A DNA stretch of 64,000 bases from Gemmatimonadetes bacterium 2013_60CM_65_52 (GTDB lineage: Bacteria; Gemmatimonadota; Gemmatimonadetes; Gemmatimonadales; Gemmatimonadaceae), in the NCBI GenBank assembly GCA_002215645.1, contig NGFI01000008.1:1-64000 (forward strand), written 5' to 3'. The position numbers were made by a program, and so were the translations under genes. Within the stretch, counting starts at the first letter, position 1. The number at the start of each line of letters is the position of its first letter. Of the stretch, positions 24,826 to 36,818 are shown piece after piece. The notes beneath the pieces are model-generated. The model was not told the origin of the DNA, searched no databases, and saw nothing but the letters and a program-made list of their open reading frames with translations.

Positions 24826-26598
24826 ATGCCTCTCTCCGCGCGACGGCAATTTCGCCCAGGGTTGGCGCTGTGCTCGGCAGCGCTCATCGGTGTGGCGCCG
24901 GCACTGACCACCTCTTCCCGGAACACCTCGTTCTTGTCCGAGAACAACGCCGCCGTGGCGAAGATGATGGCGGCCATGAATGTGGAGCCGTCGGGCGATG
25001 CGGACGCCGACTTCGTCGCGGCGATGATTCCGCATCATGAGGGCGCAATCGACATGGCGACGGCCGAGCTTCGTCACGGCCGGAACGAGCAGCTCCGGCG
25101 TCTGGCTCAGGAGATCATCGTGTCGCAGCAGCAGGAGATCGTGGTAATGCGACTCGCGGCGGTTCCGTCCACCAGCGTAGGTCAGGTTCAGGGCAGCGGG
25201 CAGGCGCCGGGAGCGGCATCCGCTCCCGCGGTGCCCATCAGTCATCGCGACCGCGTGTATACGGCGGAGCAGTTCTCGAACACCGTCACCGTCACCGACC
25301 CCGCCGACAACAGGGTGCTCGGCGTCATTCGCCTCGGTGATCCGCAGCCGGGCAACTTCAGCCCCCTGTACCGCGGACAGCTGCTCGTGCACGGGATGGG
25401 ATTCTCTCCCGATCACAGAACCCTGGCCGTCGTGTCGATCGGCACCAACTCGGTTTCCTTCATCGACCCGGCAACGAACAGGGTGAAGCACGTCACGTAC
25501 GTGGGTCGCGCACCACATGAGGCGTTCTTCACGCCCAACGGAAAGGAAGTGTGGGTCGCCGTTCGCGGAGAAGATTACGTCGCCGTCCTCGATGGCCAGA
25601 GCTACGAGGAGAAGTCCCGGATCAAGGTTCCGCCAGGACCGGGCATGCAGATCTTCTCGCCGGACGGAAAGTACGGGTACGTCTGTTCCTCCTTTACCCC
25701 TCAGACGGTGGTGATCTCCGTGGCCGATCACCAGATCGTCGGACGGGTGACGCAAGCGAGTCCTTTCTGTCCCAACATCGCGGCCACGCCGGATGGCAGG
25801 CAGGTCTGGTTCACGCTGAAGGACGTCGGCAAGGTGATGGTGTTCGACGCCCGTCCGCCCTTCGCCGTTCTGAGGACGATCGACACGGGACCGATCACCA
25901 ACCACGTCAACTTCGCGAGCAATGCCAGCGGTACGTTCGCATACGTGACGGTCGGGGGATTGAACCAGGTCCAGGTCTTCCGCACGAGCGACTTCGCCAA
26001 GGTGGCGACCATTCCCGTCAGCAAGCTGCCGCACGGAGTCTGGCCGTCCGGCGACGGCAGCCGGATCTACGTCGGGCTGGAGAACGCTGACGAACTCGCC
26101 GTGATCAACACCCTGACAAACGCGCTGCTCGCGACGGTGCCGATCGGCCAGGCGCCTCAGGCCATCGCGTATCTCCCGAACGCGGTACCTCAAGGCGACG
26201 GTACGGAGGGACTACAGCAGCTCGGCGTCGCGGGACAGGTCGCGCATCTCGCCCTTGCGCCGTTGGCTAACGGCACTTTCTCCGGCGGGGCGCAGAGCGC
26301 TCCGACCAGCGTGTCGCTGTTCGATCAGGGCTTGCTGCAAGTGCTGCAGGCATCGGTCACCGGACTTCAGCCGAAGCAGGCCTATGTCCTCGCGCTCTCA
26401 ACCGAGGCGAAGGGCGGCGGCGTGCTCGAGCCACTGGCTGGCTTCACCACCAATCCAGCGGGCGCCGCCATCGTCAACGCGGTCGGGCCGATCCGACAGG
26501 TGGTGCGGGGCGAGGGCAGCACACAGCGCCGATATCTCGTGATCGTCTCGGGCACCCCGGGCCAGCTTGGTTCACCTGTGCAGGTTCAGGTACCGTAG
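24826..26598 (+). CDS. Exported DUF305 / YVTN beta-propeller fusion protein
   Basis: 590 aa from ATG 24826 (AAAGGAG upstream). The signal peptide is followed by a DUF305 four-helix domain with the typical FVAAMIPHHEGAIDMA and MRLA metal-linked motifs. From about residue 145 there are repeated YVTN/40-residue propeller blades (VTVTDPADNRVLGVI, VSFIDPATNRV, AVLDGQSYEEKSRI, VFRTSDFAKVATIPV, AVINTLTNALLATVPI). A C-terminal Ig-like or anti-sigma-K-like domain (about 480-590: LQVLQASVTGLQPKQAYVLALS) ends it. DUF305 proteins are often linked to copper or silver handling. The fusion is unusual but the frame is intact. Confidence 0.82.
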   Translation: MPLSARRQFRPGLALCSAALIGVAPALTTSSRNTSFLSENNAAVAKMMAAMNVEPSGDADADFVAAMIPHHEGAIDMATAELRHGRNEQLRRLAQEIIVSQQQEIVVMRLAAVPSTSVGQVQGSGQAPGAASAPAVPISHRDRVYTAEQFSNTVTVTDPADNRVLGVIRLGDPQPGNFSPLYRGQLLVHGMGFSPDHRTLAVVSIGTNSVSFIDPATNRVKHVTYVGRAPHEAFFTPNGKEVWVAVRGEDYVAVLDGQSYEEKSRIKVPPGPGMQIFSPDGKYGYVCSSFTPQTVVISVADHQIVGRVTQASPFCPNIAATPDGRQVWFTLKDVGKVMVFDARPPFAVLRTIDTGPITNHVNFASNASGTFAYVTVGGLNQVQVFRTSDFAKVATIPVSKLPHGVWPSGDGSRIYVGLENADELAVINTLTNALLATVPIGQAPQAIAYLPNAVPQGDGTEGLQQLGVAGQVAHLALAPLANGTFSGGAQSAPTSVSLFDQGLLQVLQASVTGLQPKQAYVLALSTEAKGGGVLEPLAGFTTNPAGAAIVNAVGPIRQVVRGEGSTQRRYLVIVSGTPGQLGSPVQVQVP

Positions 26599-26665
26599 AT
26601 TCGAATTAGCAGCCGCAGACCGGTCGTCAATTGGCGCGCTGTCCTGGGGCGCGCCATACTTGGAG

Positions 26666-29572
<2,907 letters not shown>

Positions 29573-29678
29573 CGCGCGCATTTCCGCGTCTCTGTGACCG
29601 CTGCGCAGGAGCTTCACGACGCACCGCTGATTGCGTCCCGTCACTGGCTCGCGTATGATGGCGATCATCGGAGGTACC

Positions 29679-30752
29679 GTGCGCCAGCGAATGCGTTTCG
29701 TAATGATCGGAGTTGCGCTGCTCCTCAACGCCACAGGCTCCAGCGCACGGGCACAGGGCACAGTCGTCGTCGGCCCGACGCCATCGCCCGCGCTGCTCAT
29801 TCTCTCAAAGGCCGATCGCGTATTGAGCATCGTCGATCCCGCCACGCGCACCATCGTGGCGCAGGTTTCGGCTGGCCCTGACCCACACGAGGTCGTTGCG
29901 TCGGCGGCCGGACGGTTTGCGTACATCTCGAACTACGGCGGCGGCGCATACAACACCATCACCGTGGTCGACCTCGTGCACCAGTCCGCGCTCCCGGCCA
30001 TCGACCTTGGCCCTCTGCGGGGACCGCACGGCCTCGAGTACGCCGGCGGAAAGGTCTGGTTCACCGCTGAAGTCGCGAAAGCCATCGGCAGCTACGATCC
30101 GTCGACGCACAAGATCGACTGGGTGCTCGGCACGGGGCAGAACCGCACACATATGATCGCCGTCTCCCCGACGCTCCGACGCATCGTCACGACGAATGTG
30201 AGCTCCGGCTCCGTCACCATCATCGAGCCAAGCCGTGGTCAGCCTCGCGGACCGGGCGCACCGTCAACTTCCGCGACTGGTCCACCGCCCGCGCCGCGGT
30301 CGGACTGGGACGAGACGGTGGTTCCCGTTGGCAATGGAGCGGAGGGCTTCGACGTGTCCGGCGACGGCAACGAAGCGTGGGTCGCGAACGCGCAGGACGG
30401 CACGATCTCCATCGTCGACCTCGCGAACAAGCGCGTCGTGCAGACGCTGGCAGCGGATGTGCGCGGTGCCAACAGACTGAAGTTCACGCCCGACGGGACG
30501 TTGGCGTTCGTGTCGATGCTCGGTGGTCCGGATCTCGTGGTGCTCCGAGTCGCAACGCGGAGCGTGATCAAGCGGGTGCCCGTGGGGCACGGTGCGGCCG
30601 GGATTCTCATGGATCCCGATGGCGGGCGTGCCTACGTGGCATGTACACCCGACAACGACGTCGCGATCATCGACGTGAAATCACTGTCGGTCATCGGTCG
30701 GATTGCGGCGGGCAAGCAGCCGGACGGCCTGGCGTGGGCCATCAGGCGTTAG
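29679..30752 (+). CDS. Secreted YVTN-type beta-propeller protein
   Basis: 357 aa from GTG 29679, which has GGAGG at ideal spacing; ATG 29691 is an alternative. The leader MRFVMIGVALLLNATGSSARAQG is cleaved. Blades follow the YVTN pattern (VLSIVDPATRTIVAQV, ISIVDLANKRVVQTL, VVLRVATRSVIKRVPVG, VAIIDVKSLSVIGRI). A proline-rich loop interrupts the middle (about 200-225). Probably a ligand-binding or scaffold protein outside the cytoplasmic membrane. A decayed copy of its C-terminal blades is at 62699-62912. Confidence 0.82.
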   Translation: MRQRMRFVMIGVALLLNATGSSARAQGTVVVGPTPSPALLILSKADRVLSIVDPATRTIVAQVSAGPDPHEVVASAAGRFAYISNYGGGAYNTITVVDLVHQSALPAIDLGPLRGPHGLEYAGGKVWFTAEVAKAIGSYDPSTHKIDWVLGTGQNRTHMIAVSPTLRRIVTTNVSSGSVTIIEPSRGQPRGPGAPSTSATGPPPAPRSDWDETVVPVGNGAEGFDVSGDGNEAWVANAQDGTISIVDLANKRVVQTLAADVRGANRLKFTPDGTLAFVSMLGGPDLVVLRVATRSVIKRVPVGHGAAGILMDPDGGRAYVACTPDNDVAIIDVKSLSVIGRIAAGKQPDGLAWAIRR

Positions 30753-30854
30753 GGCGCCAGCGTGCTGGGTTAGAAGAACATGGAGTATGCCTTGCTCCCG
30801 GCAGAGAGCATCTCTCACCCGAGAATGGCCCGCATCTCGTCTTCAGATCCAGAG

Positions 30855-31175
30855 TCACGAGTGATCGGTCAGCGGCAGGAAATACCATATCGCCGCGATG
30901 GCCGCCGCTGCGATTACAACTCCCCACAAAACCTTGTGCGACCTCGTGGCCGATTCGGCCAGGGCGGTGTCAGATCGAGAGCCAAAGTATGAGAATGTTG
31001 GCGGGCCCACCTGCGACTCGGCTGTGGCCGCAGGTGACTTCGTAAGAAACGCCTCCCTCGCTCGCTCCCGCGAGGGCTGCGCTGAGACCATAGCGCTCGT
31101 CCGGACAATCAGCAGCGCCACGATAGCTAGCGTGAAAGTATGCCTGAGGCCGAACCTCATGGCCCTGCTGCTCAT
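30855..31175 (-). CDS. Small exported/membrane protein
   Basis: 106 aa. Hydrophobic leader (FTLAIVALLIVRTSAMVSAQ), a polar mid-section, and a C-terminal transmembrane helix (VLWGVVIAAAAIAAIWYFLPL). This signal-plus-tail-anchor layout is common in short hypothetical proteins of this type of genome. It converges with the YVTN gene. No family recognised. A start five codons in (31160) is also possible. Confidence 0.55.
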   Translation of the reverse strand: MSSRAMRFGLRHTFTLAIVALLIVRTSAMVSAQPSRERAREAFLTKSPAATAESQVGPPTFSYFGSRSDTALAESATRSHKVLWGVVIAAAAIAAIWYFLPLTDHS

Positions 31176-31467
31176 CTAAGCCTCCTAAAAACCGAAGTTC
31201 GCAAGGAGATCGACATACGGTGTAGTATCATCACTCGCGCCGTCCCGCGGCCACGGTGGGTGCGCCGCGAGTTCGTTCGTGGACGGCCTGGGCGCGCTCG
31301 CGCCCAAGTTCTTTACTCACCGTCGTGGGCTGCCCGACAGATGGGCATTTGCGACCGGCGAACGGCGCGTCCGCGTCGCTTGCCTGGTCGCGTGCCCTTG
31401 AGGGCATCACTCTTAAATAGGGAAATAGAACTCGTAGCCGAGTCAACCGCCCGACACTGCAAATGAG

Positions 31468-31746
31468 TCATGTGCCGATACCGCGCGAAAGAAAGGTGAG
31501 CGCAAGGGCATTCAGAGATACGCCCTCCTGGTCGGCGCGAACCGCCATCGCCTGATGCAGAGACTTGGGCATCCGGAGCCGGAGCTGGCCACCATATGCC
31601 GGCTGTGGCCGCGGCGCCAGCCGCATTCTTAAGAAATTCTCAGCACCCCCAACGGGCGTCCGCTCTCCATCGATCGTTGGATCGAGAAAAGCATCATCCG
31701 CGGATCGGCAGATGTGAGCCACACGGATTGAATCGTTCGGACGCAT
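31468..31746 (-). CDS. Ribbon-helix-helix (HicB/Arc-type) DNA-binding protein
   Basis: 92 aa from the ATG complementary to 31744-31746 (GGAGGTG upstream). The C-terminal 43 residues give the RHH fold: strand GGQLRLRMPKSLHQAMAVRA, then EGVSLNALALTFLSRGI, as in HicB-type antitoxins. The N-terminal part has no clear HicB domain. No toxin gene is adjacent. It is divergently transcribed from the injection-system operon across 112 bases holding a nested inverted repeat, making it a candidate regulator of that operon. An inner ATG at 31626 directly behind the CTTAAG-type motif would give a 52-residue RHH-only form. Confidence 0.68.
   Translation of the reverse strand: MRPNDSIRVAHICRSADDAFLDPTIDGERTPVGGAENFLRMRLAPRPQPAYGGQLRLRMPKSLHQAMAVRADQEGVSLNALALTFLSRGIGT
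31626..31644. repeat. CTTAAG-type regulatory motif, copy 2
   Basis: TTCTTAAGAAATTCTCAGC, identical over 19 bases to 60004-60022. It lies within the RHH reading frame and directly upstream of that gene's internal ATG. Confidence 0.5.
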
Positions 31747-31793
31747 CACCTCCACCCCTTTTGATCCTCCAGGACGCATAGCCCCGGCGAGAG

Positions 31794-31834
31794 GTCCCGT
31801 GCCATTCATTCTCGCGAACGAGACCGCACGGGAC
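31794..31834. promoter_or_regulatory. Nested inverted repeat before the injection-system operon
   Basis: Outer arms GTCCCGTGC (31794-31802) and GCACGGGAC (31826-31834) are perfect 9-bp complements. They enclose a second hairpin, TCTCG/CGAGA (31810-31814, 31819-31823), with a CGAA loop. It sits 23 bases before the GTG of the first operon gene, with AGGGAGGAG between. It could be an operator or an RNA structure controlling the operon; there is no T-run, so a terminator is less likely. Confidence 0.55.
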
Positions 31835-31857
31835 GACGAACAGGGAGGAGCGAGGGC

Positions 31858-34353
31858 GTGTCGCGCATCAACGTGCTGGTGACCACCACATCCCGCGACG
31901 TGAAGGCGGAAGTCATCGCCGCGTCCGTGGAAGCACGCACCGACATGAATCTCGTCAATCATCGCAGCATGTCGGTGGCGGATGCAAACGCCATTCTCGA
32001 CTCCATGCCGCCGTCGGCACAATGCGCGTTGGTCCTCGTGGGCCGCCCGAGCGACACCGACGAGCTGGCGCAGCAGTGGCTGGCCAAGCGCGTCAACCTT
32101 GTCGTGATGCACGTCGATCTCGTGGACGACGTCGTTCGGATCGCGCTACGCGATCCCAGGCTCGACTCGCTGCTCGCGGCGTTGGTCGGCCTCGTGGAGC
32201 ATGTCGGTAATCGGGGACGCCAGCGCTTTGCACGCATTCAGCTCGTGGCATCAGACGACCCGGCGTCACAGCGGCCGCTTCTGCGTGCGTGCGTGGAGTG
32301 GCTCCATGCCTTGCTGCGCGACGCGGTCGCGAGCGCGCAGGATCAGACCGGCGACGTCCACGGCCTCACGCTCACGGGCAAGACACTCCTGCAATCGCTC
32401 GACGCCTCCGCCGGGCAGGCGCCTGATGCGCAGCGGCGTGACGCCGAGAACAGGGATGCGGCGCTCGACGTCGCACTCGCGACGGCCGACGCGAACGCGG
32501 ACCCGTTGGCCGCGGCTGCACGCACGTTCCAGCTCGGCCCGGAGGAGTTCCGACTGATGGTGTTGGCGTTGGCTCCGGAGCTGGACCTCCGCTTCCAACG
32601 CTGCATCGGCTTCCTGCTGGATGACATGGGCCGGCGTGCGGGCAGCATGACACTCTACCACACGTTGCTGGGCCTGGCGCGCGGGGATCTCGCCGACAGT
32701 CCGCTCGACCGATGGCTCGTATTCGAGGGATACGCCGGACGTCCCGCGGCGGGCGACGAGCCGCTCCGCGTCGACGGGTTCCTCGCGCAGTGGCTCCTCG
32801 GAGAGCGCGACGCTCTGGCAAACGATCCGCTCGTCCGCCGAGTGCTGCGCCTGGAGCCGTGGGCGGGCGCCATCGTGCTGCAGCGTCACGAGGAGCGCGA
32901 GTTCGCCGGCAGTCTGGTACGGCAGCTCATGGGTGAGAGCACGTCGCAATGGATCATCCTCTGCGGCGATCACCCAGCGGAATGGCGCGCGCTGCTCGAG
33001 CTGGGCGCATCGGCACGCGGCGTGGCGCCGTTTCGCGTGGAGCCCGCCCTCCTTGCCGGCGTGGATCTCATCGCGGTCGAGGAGTGCGCGCGCCGCATCG
33101 GGCGCATGGCGCGACTCATGGCCGATCCAGTGGTCATCGACATCACCGGCGCGGAGGGCGCCGAGGAGGAAGACGGCCGTTTGCGTCTCTTCCTGGCATC
33201 GCTCGGCGGTACGGGCTGCCAAGCCGCGGTAGTCTGCCGGGATCAGGCCCGCGTGGTCCGGTTGCTCGGACGAATGTCGCATGCGCTGCGCGAGCAGGTG
33301 CCTCTCCCGGCCGCTGCGCGCGTGGCGGCAGTCCGGACCGCGGCATCCGGAGCGGATGCCTACCTCTCCGACGAGTCTGCGGCGGCGATGGCGAACCGCT
33401 ATCCGTTGCAACTCGACGGTCTCGAACACGCAATGTTCCTCGCGCGCAGCCGCCCGACGCATCCCGACGCGGACGATCCGATGCTTGCCCGTTTCATCGG
33501 CGCGTGCAAGGACATGGCAGCGGAGGGCCTGTCCCATCTCGCCGAGCGGATCGAGCCGGTGTTCGACCTCGACCAGGTCGTGCTGCCGGCCGAGCGCAAA
33601 GAGCAGCTCGTCGAGATCGTGGACAACGTTCGATTGGCGCCGCGCGTGCTCGACGAATGGCGGTTCAGTGAGCAACTGCCATATGGCCGCGGCGTCACGG
33701 CGTTGTTCTTCGGTCCCAGCGGCACGGGCAAGACCATGGCGGCAATCGGGATCGCCCGCCGTCTGGGGATCCAGCTGCTGCGCCTCGAGCTGTCGCGGAT
33801 GGTCAGCAAATACATCGGCGACACCGAGAAGAACATCGACCGCGTCTTCAGCGACGCGCAGCGAGCCGGTTCAGCCATCCTCATCGACGAAGCCGAAGCG
33901 CTCCTGGGAAAGCGCAGCGACGTGAAGGACGCGCACGACCGCTATGCGAACATCGAGGTCGCCTACCTCCTTCAGCGCATGGAGACGTTTGGAGGTTTGG
34001 CGATCTTCACGACGAACATGCGCCAGAACCTCGATCCGGCATTTCTGCGCCGCATTCGGTTCATCCTCGATTTTCCGCGCCCGGATGTGGCAGCTCGTGA
34101 GAGGATCTGGCGTCAGTGCCTGCCCGCGGAGTCGCATGTGCTCGACGATGCGGCGTTCCGTCAGCTCGCACGAAAAATCGACCTCACCGGCGGGCATATC
34201 CGGCAGATCACGCTGCGCGCGGCGTTCGCGGCCGCGGCGGCCGACGCGCAGATCGGACTGGAGCACATTGCGCACGCCTCGCGTGCGGAATTCGCCAAGC
34301 TCGGTATGCCACCGGTCGAGATCGAGCTGTCGTCGTCGCGGAGGGCCGCGTGA
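31858..34353 (+). CDS. eCIS AAA+ ATPase (Afp15/Pvc15-like)
   Basis: 831 aa from GTG 31858. The C-terminal AAA+ module carries Walker A FGPSGTGKTM (about 618), Walker B AILIDEAEALLG (about 672), KRSDVKDAHDRYANIEV and the sensor TTNMRQNLDPAFLRRI, a near-signature set for eCIS ATPases. The first ~560 residues are the family's variable helical region. In PVC/Afp systems this ATPase is needed for particle assembly or stability and is not part of the final tube. First gene of the operon; its stop overlaps the next start (GTGA). Confidence 0.95.
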   Translation: MSRINVLVTTTSRDVKAEVIAASVEARTDMNLVNHRSMSVADANAILDSMPPSAQCALVLVGRPSDTDELAQQWLAKRVNLVVMHVDLVDDVVRIALRDPRLDSLLAALVGLVEHVGNRGRQRFARIQLVASDDPASQRPLLRACVEWLHALLRDAVASAQDQTGDVHGLTLTGKTLLQSLDASAGQAPDAQRRDAENRDAALDVALATADANADPLAAAARTFQLGPEEFRLMVLALAPELDLRFQRCIGFLLDDMGRRAGSMTLYHTLLGLARGDLADSPLDRWLVFEGYAGRPAAGDEPLRVDGFLAQWLLGERDALANDPLVRRVLRLEPWAGAIVLQRHEEREFAGSLVRQLMGESTSQWIILCGDHPAEWRALLELGASARGVAPFRVEPALLAGVDLIAVEECARRIGRMARLMADPVVIDITGAEGAEEEDGRLRLFLASLGGTGCQAAVVCRDQARVVRLLGRMSHALREQVPLPAAARVAAVRTAASGADAYLSDESAAAMANRYPLQLDGLEHAMFLARSRPTHPDADDPMLARFIGACKDMAAEGLSHLAERIEPVFDLDQVVLPAERKEQLVEIVDNVRLAPRVLDEWRFSEQLPYGRGVTALFFGPSGTGKTMAAIGIARRLGIQLLRLELSRMVSKYIGDTEKNIDRVFSDAQRAGSAILIDEAEALLGKRSDVKDAHDRYANIEVAYLLQRMETFGGLAIFTTNMRQNLDPAFLRRIRFILDFPRPDVAARERIWRQCLPAESHVLDDAAFRQLARKIDLTGGHIRQITLRAAFAAAAADAQIGLEHIAHASRAEFAKLGMPPVEIELSSSRRAA

Positions 34354-34931
34354 AGGCGGACGGCATCCTGCGCGTGACGCAAGCGTTTCAGGAGCGCCTC
34401 AAGCTCGCGCTCGTAAGCTCGGCCGTTCCGGGAACCGTGTTCGTCGGGCCGCTGGACGTCGCCGCATCGAGCGGCGCGACGCTCGTCCTGTTTCTCTACC
34501 GTATCATCCCGAACGCGAGCCTTCGCAATCGCGAGCATCGGGTCTCGGCGAATGGCGATCCGTCGGTGGAAGTCTTTCAAAACGCGCTGCCCCTCGATCT
34601 GCATTTCCTGGTCACACTGGGCACGGCGCCGGACCCGAACAAAGACACACTCCTGCAAGCGTTGGGGTCCGTCATTCAGGCGCTTCAGACCGATCCCGAG
34701 CTTACCGGATCGGGCGTCGGTCACGAGACGGTGCGCGTGTCGCTCGAGCCGCTCAGCACCGACGAGGCGAGCCGCATCTGGGCTCTGTTTCCAACAGCCA
34801 ACTACCGGACATCCGTTGCCTACCTCGCAACGCCGGTCTGGATCGATCCGCTGAAGCCCGCAATCGTCGGGGCGCCGGTGGTCGAGGAGCAGGTCTACTC
34901 GGACAGCGGCGCGCTGGAGACAGTGTCGTGA
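34350..34931 (+). CDS. DUF4255 protein (eCIS tail-terminator/cap, Afp16/Pvc16-like)
   Basis: 193 aa from GTG 34350 overlapping the ATPase stop. The DUF4255 pattern is clear: LFLYRIIPNASLRNR, PLDLHFLVTLG, LLQALGSVIQALQ, VRVSLEPLSTDEASRIWALFPTANYRTSVAYLATPVWID. In Afp/PVC particles the DUF4255 protein caps the distal end of the inner tube and sets its length with the tape measure. Overlaps the following gene by one base. Confidence 0.93.
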   Translation: MKADGILRVTQAFQERLKLALVSSAVPGTVFVGPLDVAASSGATLVLFLYRIIPNASLRNREHRVSANGDPSVEVFQNALPLDLHFLVTLGTAPDPNKDTLLQALGSVIQALQTDPELTGSGVGHETVRVSLEPLSTDEASRIWALFPTANYRTSVAYLATPVWIDPLKPAIVGAPVVEEQVYSDSGALETVS

Positions 34932-35614
34932 TGCAGCGCTTCGTGATCCGGCAGCCGATGGAACAGGCATATGTCCGCCACGCGCTGTTTGCAGTGGAGC
35001 TGCTCGACGGCGTGACGCTGGCGCGCGTGACGGACGGCGTCACGGTCGTTGCGGAGGGACTTCGCGGAAAGCCAACCATCAACGCCAGCGGCCTGTTCGT
35101 GTGGCGCAGGGAGGACCTCGCCGCGCTGCGGAAGGTCTCGATCGAGCCGGGCGTGCTGCCGTACCAACCGCGCGAGGTGCTGAAGAGAGATCTTCACCTG
35201 CCTCCGGAGCCGAAGCCGCTCACCTCGATTCAATTGTCGCCGCGCATCGACTACCCGTTTCCCTCGGGCATGACCGGCGTGCGCGGAACGCTGATCGAGG
35301 ACCGAATCGGCGCGCCCGTCGCGGTTCGAAATGCGGAGATGCAGCTCCGTTGGCTCGACGACGACGGAGTCACGTGGCGCGACGCCCCGACGCGGTCCGT
35401 CACGAATACCAAAGGCGACTTCGCTGCGGTTCTGCGACTCGCCTCCACCGAAGTACCGCATGTCGACGCGAACGGCGATGTGACGGTCCGGTTGCGTGTC
35501 CGACGCGATGGAAACGAGCGGAGCTCGCTGGATGTGAAGCTCGTGCAAGGTCGCGTCACGGAGCCAACGGCCTCGGACACGATGACGTTCGCCTGGGATG
35601 AACTGCAGCCCTGA
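34931..35614 (+). CDS. eCIS-associated beta-sandwich protein, unknown role
   Basis: 227 aa. The C-terminal half looks like a carboxypeptidase-regulatory/transthyretin-type sandwich (GVRGTLIEDRIGAPVAVRNAEMQLRWLDDDGVTWRD, TNTKGDFAAVLRL, DVTVRLRVRRDG). The N-terminus (FVIRQPMEQAYVRHALFAVELLDGVTLARV) may be a second small sandwich. No signal peptide. It sits between the cap and sheath genes, where some eCIS loci carry lineage-specific accessory proteins. Perhaps a cap or baseplate decoration. Confidence 0.7.
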   Translation: MQRFVIRQPMEQAYVRHALFAVELLDGVTLARVTDGVTVVAEGLRGKPTINASGLFVWRREDLAALRKVSIEPGVLPYQPREVLKRDLHLPPEPKPLTSIQLSPRIDYPFPSGMTGVRGTLIEDRIGAPVAVRNAEMQLRWLDDDGVTWRDAPTRSVTNTKGDFAAVLRLASTEVPHVDANGDVTVRLRVRRDGNERSSLDVKLVQGRVTEPTASDTMTFAWDELQP

Positions 35615-35639
35615 GTCCGCCACTAGGAGACCAAGTGCC

Positions 35640-36797
35640 ATGAATGCGTCCAACCGGCCACCAGGTGGCCACGACTGCCCTCCAAGTACGAAGAATCCCG
35701 CGGATCAGCCCAAGGCGCCGGTCGGCAACGCGCCCTGCGTCGACCTCCCGGCTACGGAACCGCCCGCGCTCGACAAGCCGAAGCCGTGTCCGGATCCCAA
35801 CCCCGACTGCAAGTGTCCGGCGAAGCCCGGGTCCTCGCCGACCTGCCTCGAGGACATGATCGCGGATCAGGCCGCGGAGATCGCCGCCGCGGAGAAGGCG
35901 AAGGTGTTCAAGACCGATCTCGAGGCGCTGCTCGCCAAGGCGAAGGCCGCGGAGCAGGAGTACACGAAGGACAGGTACGATGCGCTGGTCAAGCTCTGGG
36001 TGCAGCGCGACGGCGACATCGTGGACCTCATCCGGAAACTCGTGTGCGCGGTTCCGTGTTGGCGCTGCATCATCGATTGCTACATCTGCCCGCTGCTGAA
36101 CGAGCTTCATTACGCGGAACAGTGGCTGTACGGTGACGGCACGCTGCCGTCTGAAGTGCACAACAAGTACGATCTCCAGTACTGGCGCGTTCGGGACAAG
36201 GATCAGAAGGAGAGGAGGTACCTGCGCATCAAGGCCGTGCTCGCGGCCTGGGAGAAACCTGCGCAGACGATCGAGAAGGCGCTCGGCGACAACAAGGCGG
36301 CCATCGAAGCGGCCTTGAAGGCGCTGTCGACCGACGCGGGTAAGGTCGTCTACGACGTGTTCTTCCGAATCATCCCGCTGCATCTGGCGATCGCACCGCC
36401 GAAGGGATCGGGCGTCGAGACGGCGATCGACCAGCAGTACACGGAGTTCTGCGCCTGCGACACGGGAACGCCCGACGATTGCTGCGGCCCGGATGTCGGC
36501 GAGACCAGCCTTCGGCAACGCTTGATCGGCCCCCAGCCTTACCTGGTCGAGGCGAAGGACTACTTCGAGATCATCTGCTGCCTCGTGAAACACCGCTATG
36601 GCCCGGCGAAGGACGCATTCGCAAAGGCCGAAGCCGCCCTCGCGGGCATCGACAACGAGATCAAGAACTACAAGTCGCAGATCGAGAACGGTCTCAAGTC
36701 GTTCGAGAAGGACGCCAAGCGCGCGATCCCGAGTGCAATCAACTGTTGCGACGACTCGCTCGGAGCACCCGAGCAAACGTCGCCGCAAGCCCGATGA
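35640..36797 (+). CDS. Cysteine-rich helical eCIS-locus protein
   Basis: 385 aa from ATG 35640 (TAGGAGA upstream). The Pro/Cys-rich N-terminus (CPDPNPDCKCPAKPG) is followed by long charged helices likely to coil (about 70-110, 195-240 and 320-360). Interspersed Cys clusters are CAVPCWRCIIDCYICP, CACDTG, DDCCGPD, EIICC and INCCDD. The Cys spacing suggests metal binding or disulfide cross-links. No known family recognised. Located immediately before the sheath gene and presumably co-translated with particle parts. Confidence 0.75.
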   Translation: MNASNRPPGGHDCPPSTKNPADQPKAPVGNAPCVDLPATEPPALDKPKPCPDPNPDCKCPAKPGSSPTCLEDMIADQAAEIAAAEKAKVFKTDLEALLAKAKAAEQEYTKDRYDALVKLWVQRDGDIVDLIRKLVCAVPCWRCIIDCYICPLLNELHYAEQWLYGDGTLPSEVHNKYDLQYWRVRDKDQKERRYLRIKAVLAAWEKPAQTIEKALGDNKAAIEAALKALSTDAGKVVYDVFFRIIPLHLAIAPPKGSGVETAIDQQYTEFCACDTGTPDDCCGPDVGETSLRQRLIGPQPYLVEAKDYFEIICCLVKHRYGPAKDAFAKAEAALAGIDNEIKNYKSQIENGLKSFEKDAKRAIPSAINCCDDSLGAPEQTSPQAR

Positions 36798-36818
36798 TGT
36801 GAACCAGGAGACACCAAC

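Noticed and set aside
24751-26193. 480-residue minus-strand frame opposite the DUF305-propeller gene
   Set aside because: Arg/His-rich shadow; the sense frame has a ribosome site, signal peptide and known domains.
32266-33675. 469-residue antisense frame inside the eCIS ATPase gene
   Set aside because: Composition (Arg, His, Gln, Glu) is the usual shadow pattern; the sense frame has unmistakable AAA+ motifs.
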